Shown: piece after piece, positions 15,718 through 23,791 of the stretch
Numbering within the stretch: position 1 is the first letter of the stretch
How the letters are laid out: every line of letters starts with the position of its first letter
NCBI GenBank assembly: GCA_035315885.1
Contig: DATFXM010000098.1
Coordinates: forward strand, 1-36,081
Source: DATFXM01 sp035315885
Lineage (GTDB): Bacteria > Acidobacteriota > Blastocatellia > UBA7656
DNA length: 36,081 nucleotides
Direction of reading: 5' to 3'
The notes under the pieces: generated by a model
The model's input: the letters and a program-made list of their open reading frames with translations, nothing else
Databases searched by the model: none
What the model was told of the DNA's origin: nothing
Position numbers and translations under genes: made by a program

Positions 15718-17172
15718 ATGAAGTACCGGCAACTGCTAACCTCGCTCCTCTTGGGATTGCTAATCACGCCGCAAATCGTAGCGCTTCAGCAAGGCTCGCC
15801 GACTCGCAAGGTCAGTTATACAACTTACGAAGAAGCAAAACCGATACTCGAAGCGTTGAGCGAGGCAGCACCCGCGGAATTGAGAGCCGCGCAATCTCAA
15901 AATCTTTCGGCGCTTTGGTCGAACTGGATTGCGCGCAGAGACAAAGCAATCCGTGACCGGCTCCAGCAAGGCAACGAGGATTCACTGGTAAATTTTCTGT
16001 TATTCGGCACTTCATTCACCGCGCGCCCGAGGATCACCCTGCGAGATCTCGCGGCCGCGGGTGAGAAACACCTGCTGAGCGCGGGCCAGCACTCACCCGA
16101 AGCAGTAGCTTTTATCCAGTTGATCAGGTCTCGCGCGGACGACCTGGTGCGCGCGGCAGGCGCGGGCAAGATCGAGCGACTGTTGTTCGCAAGACATTTG
16201 CTTCAAGGCAAGGGCTACGACTTGAGGACAGCCGAAGGTCACCAACAGGCTAGAGACTATCTCCTGACGAATCTGGCTCGCGTTTTGTCTGAGCAGGCGA
16301 CCTACGCCAGAGTTTTGGAGTCTGCGCGTCTGATGGGTGATGCGACCGCTGAATTCGCGGAACGATCCAAGCTCTACAGAACCCGGGGCCTTTCGTCGGA
16401 CACGTCCTTGCTGCCGAACTTTGCGATCGAGACGACGCTTGGCCAACTCAAGAGCCGGGGATTGCTCGCACCCGACAGTGTGCATAAGGTCGGGATAATA
16501 GGGCCCGGCCTCGACTTCACCGACAAACAGGACGGGTACGATTTCTACGACGAACAGACGATTCAGCCTTTCGCCGTCATTGATTCGCTGCTCAGACTTG
16601 GGCTTTCTCGTGCGGACCGGCTGTCGCTTTATACATTCGACCTGAACCCGCGAGTGAATGATCATCTTCGTCGCGCGGTAATCTCGGCAACTGGAGGAGC
16701 GAGTTACACGATTCAATTGCCTCGAGATCTGAATGGCCAGTGGAAGGAAGGGTTGATCGAGTATTGGGAGAAGTTCGGTGAACGAATCGGGACTCCGGGC
16801 CAGCCCGCTGCAGTCCCTGCCGGACTGCCCGATCTCAAAGTGCGAGCAGTCAAAGTCCGGCCGGCGATCGTGACAATGATTTCGCCCATGGACACGAATA
16901 TCGTGTTGCAGCGTCTCGAGCTTGCTCCGTCAGAAAGATTTGATTTGCTGATTGCAACCAATATTCTGGTCTACTACGACGTGTTTGAGCAGAGTCTGGC
17001 GCTGACAAATGTAGAAGCGATGCTAAGGCCGGGAGGATTCCTGCTTTCAAACAACGCGCTGCTCGAGCTGCCGGCTTCAGGCATGCATTCAATCGGGTAC
17101 GATACCGTGATCTATTCACCCAAGCCCAACGACGGAGACCACATCGTGTGGTATCAGCGCGTCGCGCACTGA
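15718..17172 (+). CDS. Exported CheR-like methyltransferase-fold protein
   Basis: The 484-residue protein has a signal peptide (residues 1-24, KYRQLLTSLLLGLLITP). The N-terminal half (about 30-255) is helical and unrecognised. The C-terminal half resembles a CheR-type SAM methyltransferase: KVGIIGPGLDF at the position of motif I (about 259-269), YTFDLNPRVNDHLRRA at the acidic motif II, and FDLLIATNILVYYDVFEQSL with EAMLRPGGFLLSNN as the post-I/IV and V regions. Such enzymes are normally cytoplasmic because SAM is there, so an exported copy is odd; it could be a degenerate fold or bind another ligand. A TTGACG (15681-15686) lies upstream with only a poor -10. The CheR-like assignment is from pattern, not alignment. 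Confidence 0.75.
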   Translation: MKYRQLLTSLLLGLLITPQIVALQQGSPTRKVSYTTYEEAKPILEALSEAAPAELRAAQSQNLSALWSNWIARRDKAIRDRLQQGNEDSLVNFLLFGTSFTARPRITLRDLAAAGEKHLLSAGQHSPEAVAFIQLIRSRADDLVRAAGAGKIERLLFARHLLQGKGYDLRTAEGHQQARDYLLTNLARVLSEQATYARVLESARLMGDATAEFAERSKLYRTRGLSSDTSLLPNFAIETTLGQLKSRGLLAPDSVHKVGIIGPGLDFTDKQDGYDFYDEQTIQPFAVIDSLLRLGLSRADRLSLYTFDLNPRVNDHLRRAVISATGGASYTIQLPRDLNGQWKEGLIEYWEKFGERIGTPGQPAAVPAGLPDLKVRAVKVRPAIVTMISPMDTNIVLQRLELAPSERFDLLIATNILVYYDVFEQSLALTNVEAMLRPGGFLLSNNALLELPASGMHSIGYDTVIYSPKPNDGDHIVWYQRVAH

Positions 17173-17303
17173 TTAAGCTGGACAACCGACTCCAAAATCT
17201 GTATCGGAGCAATAGGGGTTGTGCTAAGATTGCAACGGATTTTCTAGACCGAACCAATCCGACAATCAATCGCCGAACTCTCTCGATCATTAGGAGGTGG
17301 AGC

Positions 17304-18383
17304 ATGGTCCACTCACCGTTGCGATTGCATCCTTTAGGTCACGTCAGATTGCTGCCTCTATTATTCGCGGTCCTACTGATCACCTTTGGCGCCTCACCCG
17401 CTCGTGCGCAGATGGGCGGGGTCGACAGCGACCCCGGGGATCCCGGGACGGGAGGCAGAAACACGATTCAAGGCTCCATCTTCCTACCCGGCGGACGCAG
17501 GATGGATCGGCGGGTGAAGATCAAGTTGATAGGAATATCGGGTGGTGAGCAGTTCCGAATGTCGGACGACAGCGGGGCATTTAGCTTCAAGCGCCTGCAA
17601 GGCGGTAGATATACTCTGGTGGTAGACGCTGGAAGCGAGTTCCAGTTGGTCACCGAGGCGGTCGATATCGTCGATCCCGCTATGCGAAGACGCGATTCCA
17701 CCGGGTCCATCACTCCCGTCTATATCACGCTGCAGCCCAGAGAAAGCGAAACAGCAAAAGCTGGGACCGTAGACGCCTCGAGCGCCTGGGTACCCGAAGA
17801 GGCGCGAGAGCTTTACAAACAGGCGCTGGAATCAGGCAAGAGCGGGAATCACAAGCAAGCTATCGAGCAATTGCAAAAGGCCCTGCAGTTGTACGCTACG
17901 TTCCCCACCGCGCTCAACGAACTTGGAGTCCAGTACATGGCGCTGAAGCAGTACGATAAAGCGATGGACTCGTTCAAAGCCGCTTTGAAGATCGCGCCTG
18001 ATTCGTTTTACCCTCGTCTCAACTATGGCATCACGCTGGTTATCAAGAAGGACTTCAAGGCGGCGGCGACTGAGCTTCAGCAGGCGGTTGAACGGAACGG
18101 GTCGTCCGGCTTGGCGAGACTCGAACTTGGTCGCGCGTTGATCAACCTTGGCAACTACCCGGCGGCCGAGCAGTCATTGGTCTCGTGCGTAAGAATCGGA
18201 GACAGCTCGAGCGTAGAGGCTCATAGATACCTCGGAGCGGTTTACATCGAAACGCGACAAAGCGAGCGCGCGGCTGAAGAACTTGAGACCTATTTGAAGC
18301 TCGCACCAAAGGCACGCGACGCCGACCAGATACGGGCGATCATCAAGGATCTCAAGGCACAGGGGAAGGAGAAGAAGTTCTGA
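17304..18383 (+). CDS. Exported protein with carboxypeptidase-regulatory-like domain and TPR repeats
   Basis: The 359-residue protein has a signal peptide (residues 1-36, LLPLLFAVLLITFGASPARA) and a Cna-B/carboxypeptidase-regulatory-like beta domain (about 50-150; NTIQGSIFLPGGRRMDRRVK, DDSGAFSFKRLQGGRYTLVV). Several tetratricopeptide repeats follow (about 170-345), for example ALNELGVQYMALKQYDKAMD and AHRYLGAVYIETRQSERAAE. It is likely a periplasmic scaffold. ATG 17304 has AGGAGG 6 nt upstream; the frame extends to 17148, but that part overlaps the upstream gene and lacks a ribosome site. The stop codon TGA (18381-18383) lies inside a TTCTGAG heptad repeat that begins at 18377, so the last codons (KKF) are shaped by that element. 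Confidence 0.88.
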   Translation: MVHSPLRLHPLGHVRLLPLLFAVLLITFGASPARAQMGGVDSDPGDPGTGGRNTIQGSIFLPGGRRMDRRVKIKLIGISGGEQFRMSDDSGAFSFKRLQGGRYTLVVDAGSEFQLVTEAVDIVDPAMRRRDSTGSITPVYITLQPRESETAKAGTVDASSAWVPEEARELYKQALESGKSGNHKQAIEQLQKALQLYATFPTALNELGVQYMALKQYDKAMDSFKAALKIAPDSFYPRLNYGITLVIKKDFKAAATELQQAVERNGSSGLARLELGRALINLGNYPAAEQSLVSCVRIGDSSSVEAHRYLGAVYIETRQSERAAEELETYLKLAPKARDADQIRAIIKDLKAQGKEKKF

Positions 18384-18475
18384 GTTCTGAGTCGCACCTG
18401 GCTAGCAGGTCGGTTCTGGTTTTTCACTGAATTAAGATTACGACTCAGAACTCAGTACTTAGAACTCAGAACTCA
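18377..18475. repeat. TTCTGAG heptad inverted repeat between convergent genes
   Basis: The left arm (18377-18392) is GTTCTGAGTTCTGAGT. The right arm (18443-18475) contains ACTCAGAACTCAGTACTTAG and a further AACTCAGAACTCA. They are complementary over at least 16 bp and separated by 50 nt. The element fills the whole gap between the convergent TPR and exchanger genes, provides the TPR stop codon, and ends 2 bp before the exchanger stop. It probably acts as a two-way terminator-like hairpin. Confidence 0.85.
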
Positions 18476-18477
18476 CT

Positions 18478-19623
18478 TCAAGAGGGTAGGAAGAAGAAAG
18501 CAATCGCGAAGATCAGATAGACCGCAAGAAGGAGCACGCCTTCCATCCAGTTTGACTCGCCGTCCGCCGCAATCAGCGTGACAATGCCGACTCCAAGCCC
18601 AACGGTAACTACTTCAAAGGTGGTGAAAACCAGGTTCAGCGGCTGGCCGATTGCAAAGCTCACGAACACCAATACCGGCGCTACAAACAATGCGATCTGA
18701 GTGCTGGACCCTACTGCGATGTGATAGGCGAGATCCATCTGGTTCTTCCAAGCCATCATCACCGCCGTACTGTGCTCCGCCGCATTGCCGATTATCGCAA
18801 CACCTATCACGCCGATGAAGACATCGGTCAGCCCGAGCGCCTTTGATGCGGGCTCGACTGTGTGCACAAGCAGCTCGCTCATCCACGCAACCAGACCAGT
18901 AGCCACAACCAACGTCACAACTGACGAACGCACGCTCATCATCGGCGGTTGATGGTGTTCTCGCTGGCCGAGGTAAAGGTCCTTGTGAGTCCGCAACGCG
19001 AATATCAAGCTCAAGAGATACGTGACGAACAACACGATCGCGATCTCGAGACTGATATTGTTCTCAGCATTGAGACGCCCCTCGCGAGTAATTCCTGCGG
19101 TAACCCAGTGGAACAGGGCGGGCACCAGCAATCCAATCGCGCTCAGCACCATCATCGTGACGCTCATCGTGGCTGCCGTACGATTGAACTTCAACGTTCG
19201 ATGTTTGAGCCCTCCGGCAAGTATGCTCGCGCCGAGCACCAGCAGAATATTCCCGAGTATTGAACCGGTAAGCGACGCTTTTACCACCTCGGTGAGCCCG
19301 GCGCGCAGACCTTGAAAGGCGATGATCATCTCCGCGGCGTTTCCAAACGTCGCGTTCAGCAGCCCTCCAATTCCCGCGCCGAATTTATCCGATAATCCCT
19401 CGGTCGCTCGCCCCATCCACCCGGCAAGCGGGATGATCGCCAGACCCGAACAGACAAACACCCAGAATTCAGAAGCGTGGGTGTAGTTCAACACAGCCGC
19501 GATCGGAATAAATATCAACAAACCATCGAGCGCGTGGTCGACTATCAACTGCCTGATGCCCGTCTTGACGCTTGTCTTTCTTTGTTGGCCGGTTCGCTTC
19601 AATAGTAGATCGCCGCCAATCAC
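18478..19623 (-). CDS. cax: CAX-type calcium/proton exchanger
   Basis: Inner-membrane antiporter of the CaCA superfamily that exports Ca2+ in exchange for H+. With the start chosen here it has 381 residues and about 11 membrane segments. The two inverted-repeat signature motifs are intact: GLLNATFGNAAEMIIA (GNAAE at 94-98) and VAIIGNAAEHSTAV (GNAAEHS at 279-285), separated by an acidic/His loop near 215-228. The frame extends upstream to 19941, but that part lies inside the esterase gene and is not membrane-like. GTG at 19623 overlaps the esterase stop as GTGA, suggesting translational coupling. A TTG eight codons later is an alternative start. Confidence 0.92.
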   Translation of the reverse strand: MIGGDLLLKRTGQQRKTSVKTGIRQLIVDHALDGLLIFIPIAAVLNYTHASEFWVFVCSGLAIIPLAGWMGRATEGLSDKFGAGIGGLLNATFGNAAEMIIAFQGLRAGLTEVVKASLTGSILGNILLVLGASILAGGLKHRTLKFNRTAATMSVTMMVLSAIGLLVPALFHWVTAGITREGRLNAENNISLEIAIVLFVTYLLSLIFALRTHKDLYLGQREHHQPPMMSVRSSVVTLVVATGLVAWMSELLVHTVEPASKALGLTDVFIGVIGVAIIGNAAEHSTAVMMAWKNQMDLAYHIAVGSSTQIALFVAPVLVFVSFAIGQPLNLVFTTFEVVTVGLGVGIVTLIAADGESNWMEGVLLLAVYLIFAIAFFFLPS

Positions 19624-21164
19624 CTGGCTTCGCTCTTGTCGACCGCTGCGCTCATCTGCCGCAGAAGTTCGTGATAGTTGAAAGGCATCCAGCCATGTCC
19701 CTTGCCCGGGCCGTAAAGAATGCTTCCCTCGTACGCCGGCTCGGCCTTCGCAAGAAATCCTTCGAGAAGATGAACCGCATTGTTGAGGAAGTAATCGTCG
19801 GCCTCGCCCACCCAAATGTGTAGCTTGCCGCGAAGCTTCGGCCCAAGTGCCTTCCAGTTTTCCTCCAGCACAAGACGTAGATCGTACTTCTTCCAGTGTG
19901 CGACCACGCGTCGGTCTATTTTTCCAGTCTTCGGATCCCACAACGCAATGGGTCTGCCATCACTGCCGCGGGGACCGTAGACCGCGTTCCACGCTCCCCA
20001 TTGCTCTCCGGACATTGTCCAACTGTCGCCGCGCCCCATCACGTTTTCCATCTGGCACTCGTGGCGAATCGTGAACAACGTGTCGCCCAAAAGCGTTCGA
20101 GCGCTCGGCCGCTCGAAGCCGAACCGATTGACGTACGCATTCTCATCTTCATAGATGTTCACGAGCTGAAACGCGCGAAAGTCCACTCCGTCCGGAAATC
20201 CGGACCAGGTTCCATTGAAGAAATCAGGGTAGAAGACCTGAAGCGCAAGCGATACCCAACCGCCGGTCGAACCTCCGGTCAACACTCTCGCGTGGCCGTT
20301 GCCGATGCCCCGGTACTTGCGTTCGATAAATGGAATCAGCTCGGTAGTGATGGCGTCTCCGTACGGACCATTGTTGTCCGAATTCACCTGGTAGCAATCG
20401 CCTAGCGGGCCATCGCCGTCGAGCTGCAGGAGGATCATAGGAGGCAGATCTTCCGCGAGCCACGCCTTTCGGAAAGGCGAGCTCTCGGCCATCAACGAAG
20501 CTACTTCGGTAAACTTCGAGCCGTAGCCTCCGATCCGCACTACAAGGGAATAGTGCCGCTGCGGCTGCTTGTCATAATCGCGCGGCAGAATAATGCCGGC
20601 GCGCAGAAAGATGGGCCTTCCGTGGAACTTGCTGAGCAGCGGTGACTCCAGCTTCTCGAACCTCAAGTACTCGCTGTTACCCGGCAACTTTTCCGGCGGC
20701 ACCTGCTCGCTCAGGTCCAGCTTGATAGTCTCCGGTCGGGCTCGATCCACGACTATCTTTCGAGGCGCGCTGTAGAGATTGCCGGGGGCGTTCACCGACC
20801 GCAGATCGATATTCGAGTCGAGAAGCGCCTGGACGAAATACTCGCCCGCGGGGAGTTGTGAAACGCTTTGAATCGGGAAAGCGGCGGCGGAATCGTCGAT
20901 CACCGCGGATTTAGCCGGTACGAGGCCTTCGACGTCTTTGGCGAAAACCGGCGAGGCATTCATGCCAGGCTCACCAATGGACAGCCGGGGTTCCGGCTGC
21001 GGAGATTTGCTCAGCACAACGAACAACCGGCCGCTCACCGGCCTCTGAGACACTCGCGGACTGATCGCGATCTCGAAGCGCAGCGCTGCGGTCTGGGTGC
21101 GCGGCGTTCCCGCAATTCCAACTGCTGCAATGATGGTGCTCAGGACTGCCCGTCTTATCAGCAT
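19620..21164 (-). CDS. Exported alpha/beta-hydrolase esterase (esterase D / enterochelin-esterase-like)
   Basis: The 514-residue protein has an N-terminal signal (residues 1-25), a beta-rich domain (about 28-150; RFEIAISPRVSQRPVSGRLF) and a C-terminal alpha/beta-hydrolase domain. The nucleophile elbow is GGSTGG (S299), with candidate acid D456 or D457 in VGEADDYF and catalytic H490 in GKGHGW, in proper order. This is the arrangement of secreted putative esterases of the Esterase-D/Fes family; the substrate is unknown. It lies 49 bp downstream of the CinA-like gene and overlaps the exchanger start by 4 nt, so cinA-like, esterase and cax form one probable operon. No strong ribosome site is seen at ATG 21164. 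Confidence 0.85.
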   Translation of the reverse strand: MLIRRAVLSTIIAAVGIAGTPRTQTAALRFEIAISPRVSQRPVSGRLFVVLSKSPQPEPRLSIGEPGMNASPVFAKDVEGLVPAKSAVIDDSAAAFPIQSVSQLPAGEYFVQALLDSNIDLRSVNAPGNLYSAPRKIVVDRARPETIKLDLSEQVPPEKLPGNSEYLRFEKLESPLLSKFHGRPIFLRAGIILPRDYDKQPQRHYSLVVRIGGYGSKFTEVASLMAESSPFRKAWLAEDLPPMILLQLDGDGPLGDCYQVNSDNNGPYGDAITTELIPFIERKYRGIGNGHARVLTGGSTGGWVSLALQVFYPDFFNGTWSGFPDGVDFRAFQLVNIYEDENAYVNRFGFERPSARTLLGDTLFTIRHECQMENVMGRGDSWTMSGEQWGAWNAVYGPRGSDGRPIALWDPKTGKIDRRVVAHWKKYDLRLVLEENWKALGPKLRGKLHIWVGEADDYFLNNAVHLLEGFLAKAEPAYEGSILYGPGKGHGWMPFNYHELLRQMSAAVDKSEAR

Positions 21165-21213
21165 AGTTGTTTAGAGGATTGTCTTGAGAAATCCGTTGAC
21201 GATCCCGCGACGA

Positions 21214-21945
21214 TTACTCTTCTCTGACGATCCGCGCCGGATCAAGAAGCGACAGCAGCTCGGCTTCAGCGCGGGCGACCGCCGACTCCTGCTTTGATTC
21301 GAGTGTTATCTTCACCCGATAGTCTTCGCGGGCAAAGGTGGGATACGACCCGATCTCGACATCGGGGTGATTAGTTGCGACTCGATCGAGTCCGGGTGCG
21401 ATATCGAATTCGTCTTCGCTGGTATAAACCGAACGCATGAAAAAAGGGTCGACCCGGAACCTCTCTCTTATTGCCTCGAATTTTCTCCGGAACAACTCGG
21501 GGACACCGGGAAGGACGTACACATTTTCAACTGCAAGCACCGGCCAGGTGACGTTGCTTTCGTGAATCAGCTCGGATCCTTCGGGGATATTGGCCATTGC
21601 CATTCGCGCGTCGTCGGCTGCCTCGCCGAAGTAGGCGCGAAGCATAGCTTCGAGCTGGGGATGTCGGACCACCTTTCGGTCAAAGGCTCGGGCAACGCCC
21701 TCGATGGTCATGTCGTCGTGAGTTGGACCGACTCCGCCGGAGGTGAACACGAAATCGAATTTCTGTGCGACCTCCCTCACCGAGTTTGCGATGTCTTCGA
21801 TGTCGTCGGGGATGATGACGATTCTGCGAAGCGATACACCGAGCTCGTAGAGTTGCGAGATCAGGAGCGCCGCGTTTTTGTCTGCGGACTTGCCGGTCAG
21901 AATCTCATTACCGATGACGACGATGGCTGCGGTCTTTCGACGCAT
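21214..21945 (-). CDS. CinA-like molybdopterin-binding domain protein (short form)
   Basis: The 243-residue protein matches the N-terminal COG1058 domain of CinA, the family related to MoaB/MogA and, in full CinA, to NMN/ADP-ribose metabolism. Visible motifs are VIGNEILTGKSADKN (10-24) and FTSGGVGPTHDDMT (67-80), then VLPGVPELFRRKFE and the KH-type subdomain (SYPTFAREDYRVKITLES). The C-terminal nicotinamide-deamidase domain of full CinA is absent, as in many stand-alone homologues. It starts at ATG 21945 and heads the operon with the esterase and exchanger. A weak promoter candidate lies just upstream. Confidence 0.9.
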   Translation of the reverse strand: MRRKTAAIVVIGNEILTGKSADKNAALLISQLYELGVSLRRIVIIPDDIEDIANSVREVAQKFDFVFTSGGVGPTHDDMTIEGVARAFDRKVVRHPQLEAMLRAYFGEAADDARMAMANIPEGSELIHESNVTWPVLAVENVYVLPGVPELFRRKFEAIRERFRVDPFFMRSVYTSEDEFDIAPGLDRVATNHPDVEIGSYPTFAREDYRVKITLESKQESAVARAEAELLSLLDPARIVREE

Positions 21946-21952
21946 GAGAGGA

Positions 21953-21981
21953 ATATTATCGTCAGCTCAAACGTGGATCAA
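21953..21981 (-). promoter_or_regulatory. Possible promoter for the CinA-like operon
   Basis: Reading the minus strand: TTGATC (21981-21976), 17-nt spacer, TAATAT (21958-21953). Both boxes match 4 of 6, and the start site would leave almost no leader before ATG 21945. It lies at the edge of the adjoining heptad hairpin. Confidence 0.3.
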
Positions 21982-21986
21982 CTAGT

Positions 21987-22112
21987 CAGTTTCGGGTTTC
22001 GGGTTTAGGGTTTCGGGTTCGTTCAGTTCACTATCAACCCTTATAACGGATTGTGTGTCCTGCGAGTCTCGGGGTAACGAACCCGAAACCCGAAACTCGA
22101 AACCAGAAACTG
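21987..22112. repeat. GTTTCGG/GTTTAGG heptad inverted repeat in a divergent intergenic region
   Basis: The left arm (21987-22023) reads as heptads GTTTCGG GTTTCGG GTTTAGG GTTTCGG. The right arm (22076-22112) is its reverse complement with about four or five mismatches over 37 bp; the loop is 52 nt. It lies between the divergent CinA-like and PQQ-propeller genes, directly between their candidate promoters. A second copy of the word family occurs at 25005-25117. Confidence 0.88.
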
Positions 22113-22114
22113 TC

Positions 22115-22143
22115 TTGAATCTGCCTCAAGCGATCATTAGAAT
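22115..22143 (+). promoter_or_regulatory. Sigma-70-type promoter for the PQQ-type beta-propeller gene
   Basis: TTGAAT (22115-22120, 4 of 6) and TAGAAT (22138-22143, 5 of 6) are 17 nt apart. The -35 begins 3 nt after the right arm of the heptad hairpin. The predicted leader is about 47 nt and includes the AGGAG ribosome site. Bases 22138-22151 match 6901-6914 at 13 of 14 positions. Confidence 0.55.
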
Positions 22144-22196
22144 CTGCGTTTGACCTCTTCGATTGTCACCAGTGGAATCGGCGAAAGGAGCTCCAG

Positions 22197-23681
22197 ATGC
22201 GTGTCCGACGCAATGTAATTATCTGCGCGGTGCTGACTGTGTGCATCGCCATCCCCTGCGCCCTCGCGCAATCAAGCAAGAAACCGGCCTCGAAAGAGAT
22301 GGTAAACGGTAAGCAATCGTCGGACTGGCCGCTTTACGGCCGCGACATCGCCGGGTCGCATCACAACCCGTACGAAAAGGAACTTACTCCAGCGACCGTC
22401 TCGAGGCTCAAACCAAAATGGATCTTCGAAACCGGAGCCGATGTCTCGAGTCAGCCCATTGTCGTAGATGGCGTTGTCTACTTCGGATCCTGGGACGGCA
22501 AAGAGTATGCGGTCGACGCCAAGACCGGCAAGAAGATCTGGGAGTTTGAAACTGGTCAACCGTCCCGAGGCGGCGCCGCATACGCTCAGGGAGTGCTCTA
22601 CTTCGCGGACGTTGCCGCACGCCTCTTCGCCCTCGACGCAAAAACCGGCGCTCAGATCTGGAAAACAAAGACCGATCCACACCCGATGACCATCGGCACC
22701 AGCTCACCAATTTACTATAACGGCCGCCTGTACATCGGAGTCTCGTCGCGAGAAGAAGTCGTGATGGCGGGCAACCCCAAGTACGAGTGCTGTACTTTTC
22801 GCGGAGGCGTAGCTGCGTTTGATGCCAAGACTGGAAAGGAAGTCTGGCACTTCTACACCGTGACCGAGGAGCCAAAAGAACAAGGGGTCGACAAGCAGGG
22901 ACGCAAGATCTTCGGCCCTTCAGGCGTCGGAGTGTGGTCGACCGTATCGATACACCCGGCCGAGAATCGCCTGTACTTCACCACCGGTGACGCTTATACA
23001 AAGCCAGAATCAAAGCTGACTGATTCAATAGCCGCTCTCGAGCTGGATACCGGCAAACTGGTTTGGTCCTATCAAGCTACGCAGGGGGACGTCTGGAACA
23101 TGAACTGTCTCCAGAATCCGAAAGAATGCGGACCGGATCACGATTTCGGTACGATACCAATCACGTTCAAGGGACCGGCCGGCAAAATGCTGGTTGGAGC
23201 CGGACAGAAAAGCGGCTGGTTCTACGCCGTCGATCCAAAGGACGGCAAGCCCGTTTGGAAAACAGAGGTCGGACCCGGCGGCTTCCTCGGCGGCATAGAG
23301 TTCGGCGCATCCACCGACGGTGAACGGATCTACGTCGGTATTTCGAATCACCCCAAACAGGGTTCAGTAGCCGCTTTGGACGGGGCGACCGGCAAGATTC
23401 TCTGGCAGACGATGAATCCAGATAACAGGTCTAACTTCGGCCCCCTTACCATCACCGGAACCGGAGACAACCGACTGGTGTTCGCGGGATCGTCGGGTAA
23501 CTTCATCCGCGCTTACGATGCCAAGACCGGCAAAATCCTGTGGGAGTTCGACACGGGCGGCGCAGTTGGAGGAGGTCCAACGGTAGTAGACGGCGTGCTC
23601 TATGTCGGCTCAGGCTATCAACTCCTAAGAATAGGAAAGGCTAACAACAAACTTTACGCTTTCTCGCTCGACGGCAAGTAG
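22197..23681 (+). CDS. Exported PQQ-type beta-propeller protein (PVA-dehydrogenase-like quinoprotein)
   Basis: The 494-residue protein has a signal peptide (residues 1-25, ending ALAQ) and an eight-bladed propeller-like series of repeats of the form LxALDAxTGKxxWxxxT, for example YAVDAKTGKKIWEFET, FALDAKTGAQIWKTKT, AYDAKTGKILWEFDT. A vicinal Cys pair (ECCTFRGG, about 198-205) recalls the adjacent-Cys disulfide over PQQ in quinoprotein alcohol dehydrogenases, and the PVA-dehydrogenase-like order SDWPLYGRDIAGSHHNPYE at the N-terminus supports this group. Substrate and cofactor are not proven; a BamB-like non-enzymatic propeller is less likely given the Cys pair. AGGAG precedes ATG 22197, and a perfect hairpin terminator follows. 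Confidence 0.88.
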   Translation: MRVRRNVIICAVLTVCIAIPCALAQSSKKPASKEMVNGKQSSDWPLYGRDIAGSHHNPYEKELTPATVSRLKPKWIFETGADVSSQPIVVDGVVYFGSWDGKEYAVDAKTGKKIWEFETGQPSRGGAAYAQGVLYFADVAARLFALDAKTGAQIWKTKTDPHPMTIGTSSPIYYNGRLYIGVSSREEVVMAGNPKYECCTFRGGVAAFDAKTGKEVWHFYTVTEEPKEQGVDKQGRKIFGPSGVGVWSTVSIHPAENRLYFTTGDAYTKPESKLTDSIAALELDTGKLVWSYQATQGDVWNMNCLQNPKECGPDHDFGTIPITFKGPAGKMLVGAGQKSGWFYAVDPKDGKPVWKTEVGPGGFLGGIEFGASTDGERIYVGISNHPKQGSVAALDGATGKILWQTMNPDNRSNFGPLTITGTGDNRLVFAGSSGNFIRAYDAKTGKILWEFDTGGAVGGGPTVVDGVLYVGSGYQLLRIGKANNKLYAFSLDGK

Positions 23682-23713
23682 CCGCCTGTCCAATCTCGCC
23701 ACTCCCGAAAACC

Positions 23714-23746
23714 AAAAGAGGTGCGTTACTACAGCGCACCTCTTTT
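23714..23746. terminator. Bidirectional intrinsic terminator
   Basis: AAAAGAGGTGCG (23714-23725) and CGCACCTCTTTT (23735-23746) form a perfect 12-bp stem with a 9-nt loop. The A-tract/T-tract layout allows termination in both directions, serving the propeller gene (+) and the convergent cytochrome gene (-). Confidence 0.92.
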
Positions 23747-23791
23747 CAATATGAAGATTCAATGTTCGATGATTGAATGACTGTCACTGAG

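Noticed and set aside
19624..19941. N-terminal extension of the calcium exchanger
   Set aside because: It overlaps the esterase coding end in another frame and has no membrane character; the GTGA overlap start is more plausible.
21367..22008. 213-codon plus-strand frame opposite the CinA-like gene
   Set aside because: It runs through the heptad repeat and across the CinA motifs; composition is typical of an antisense shadow.
21987..22023. GGGTTTAGGGTTTCGGG as telomere-like DNA
   Set aside because: Similarity to plant-type telomere repeats is superficial; it lies inside a bacterial gene array as one arm of an inverted repeat.
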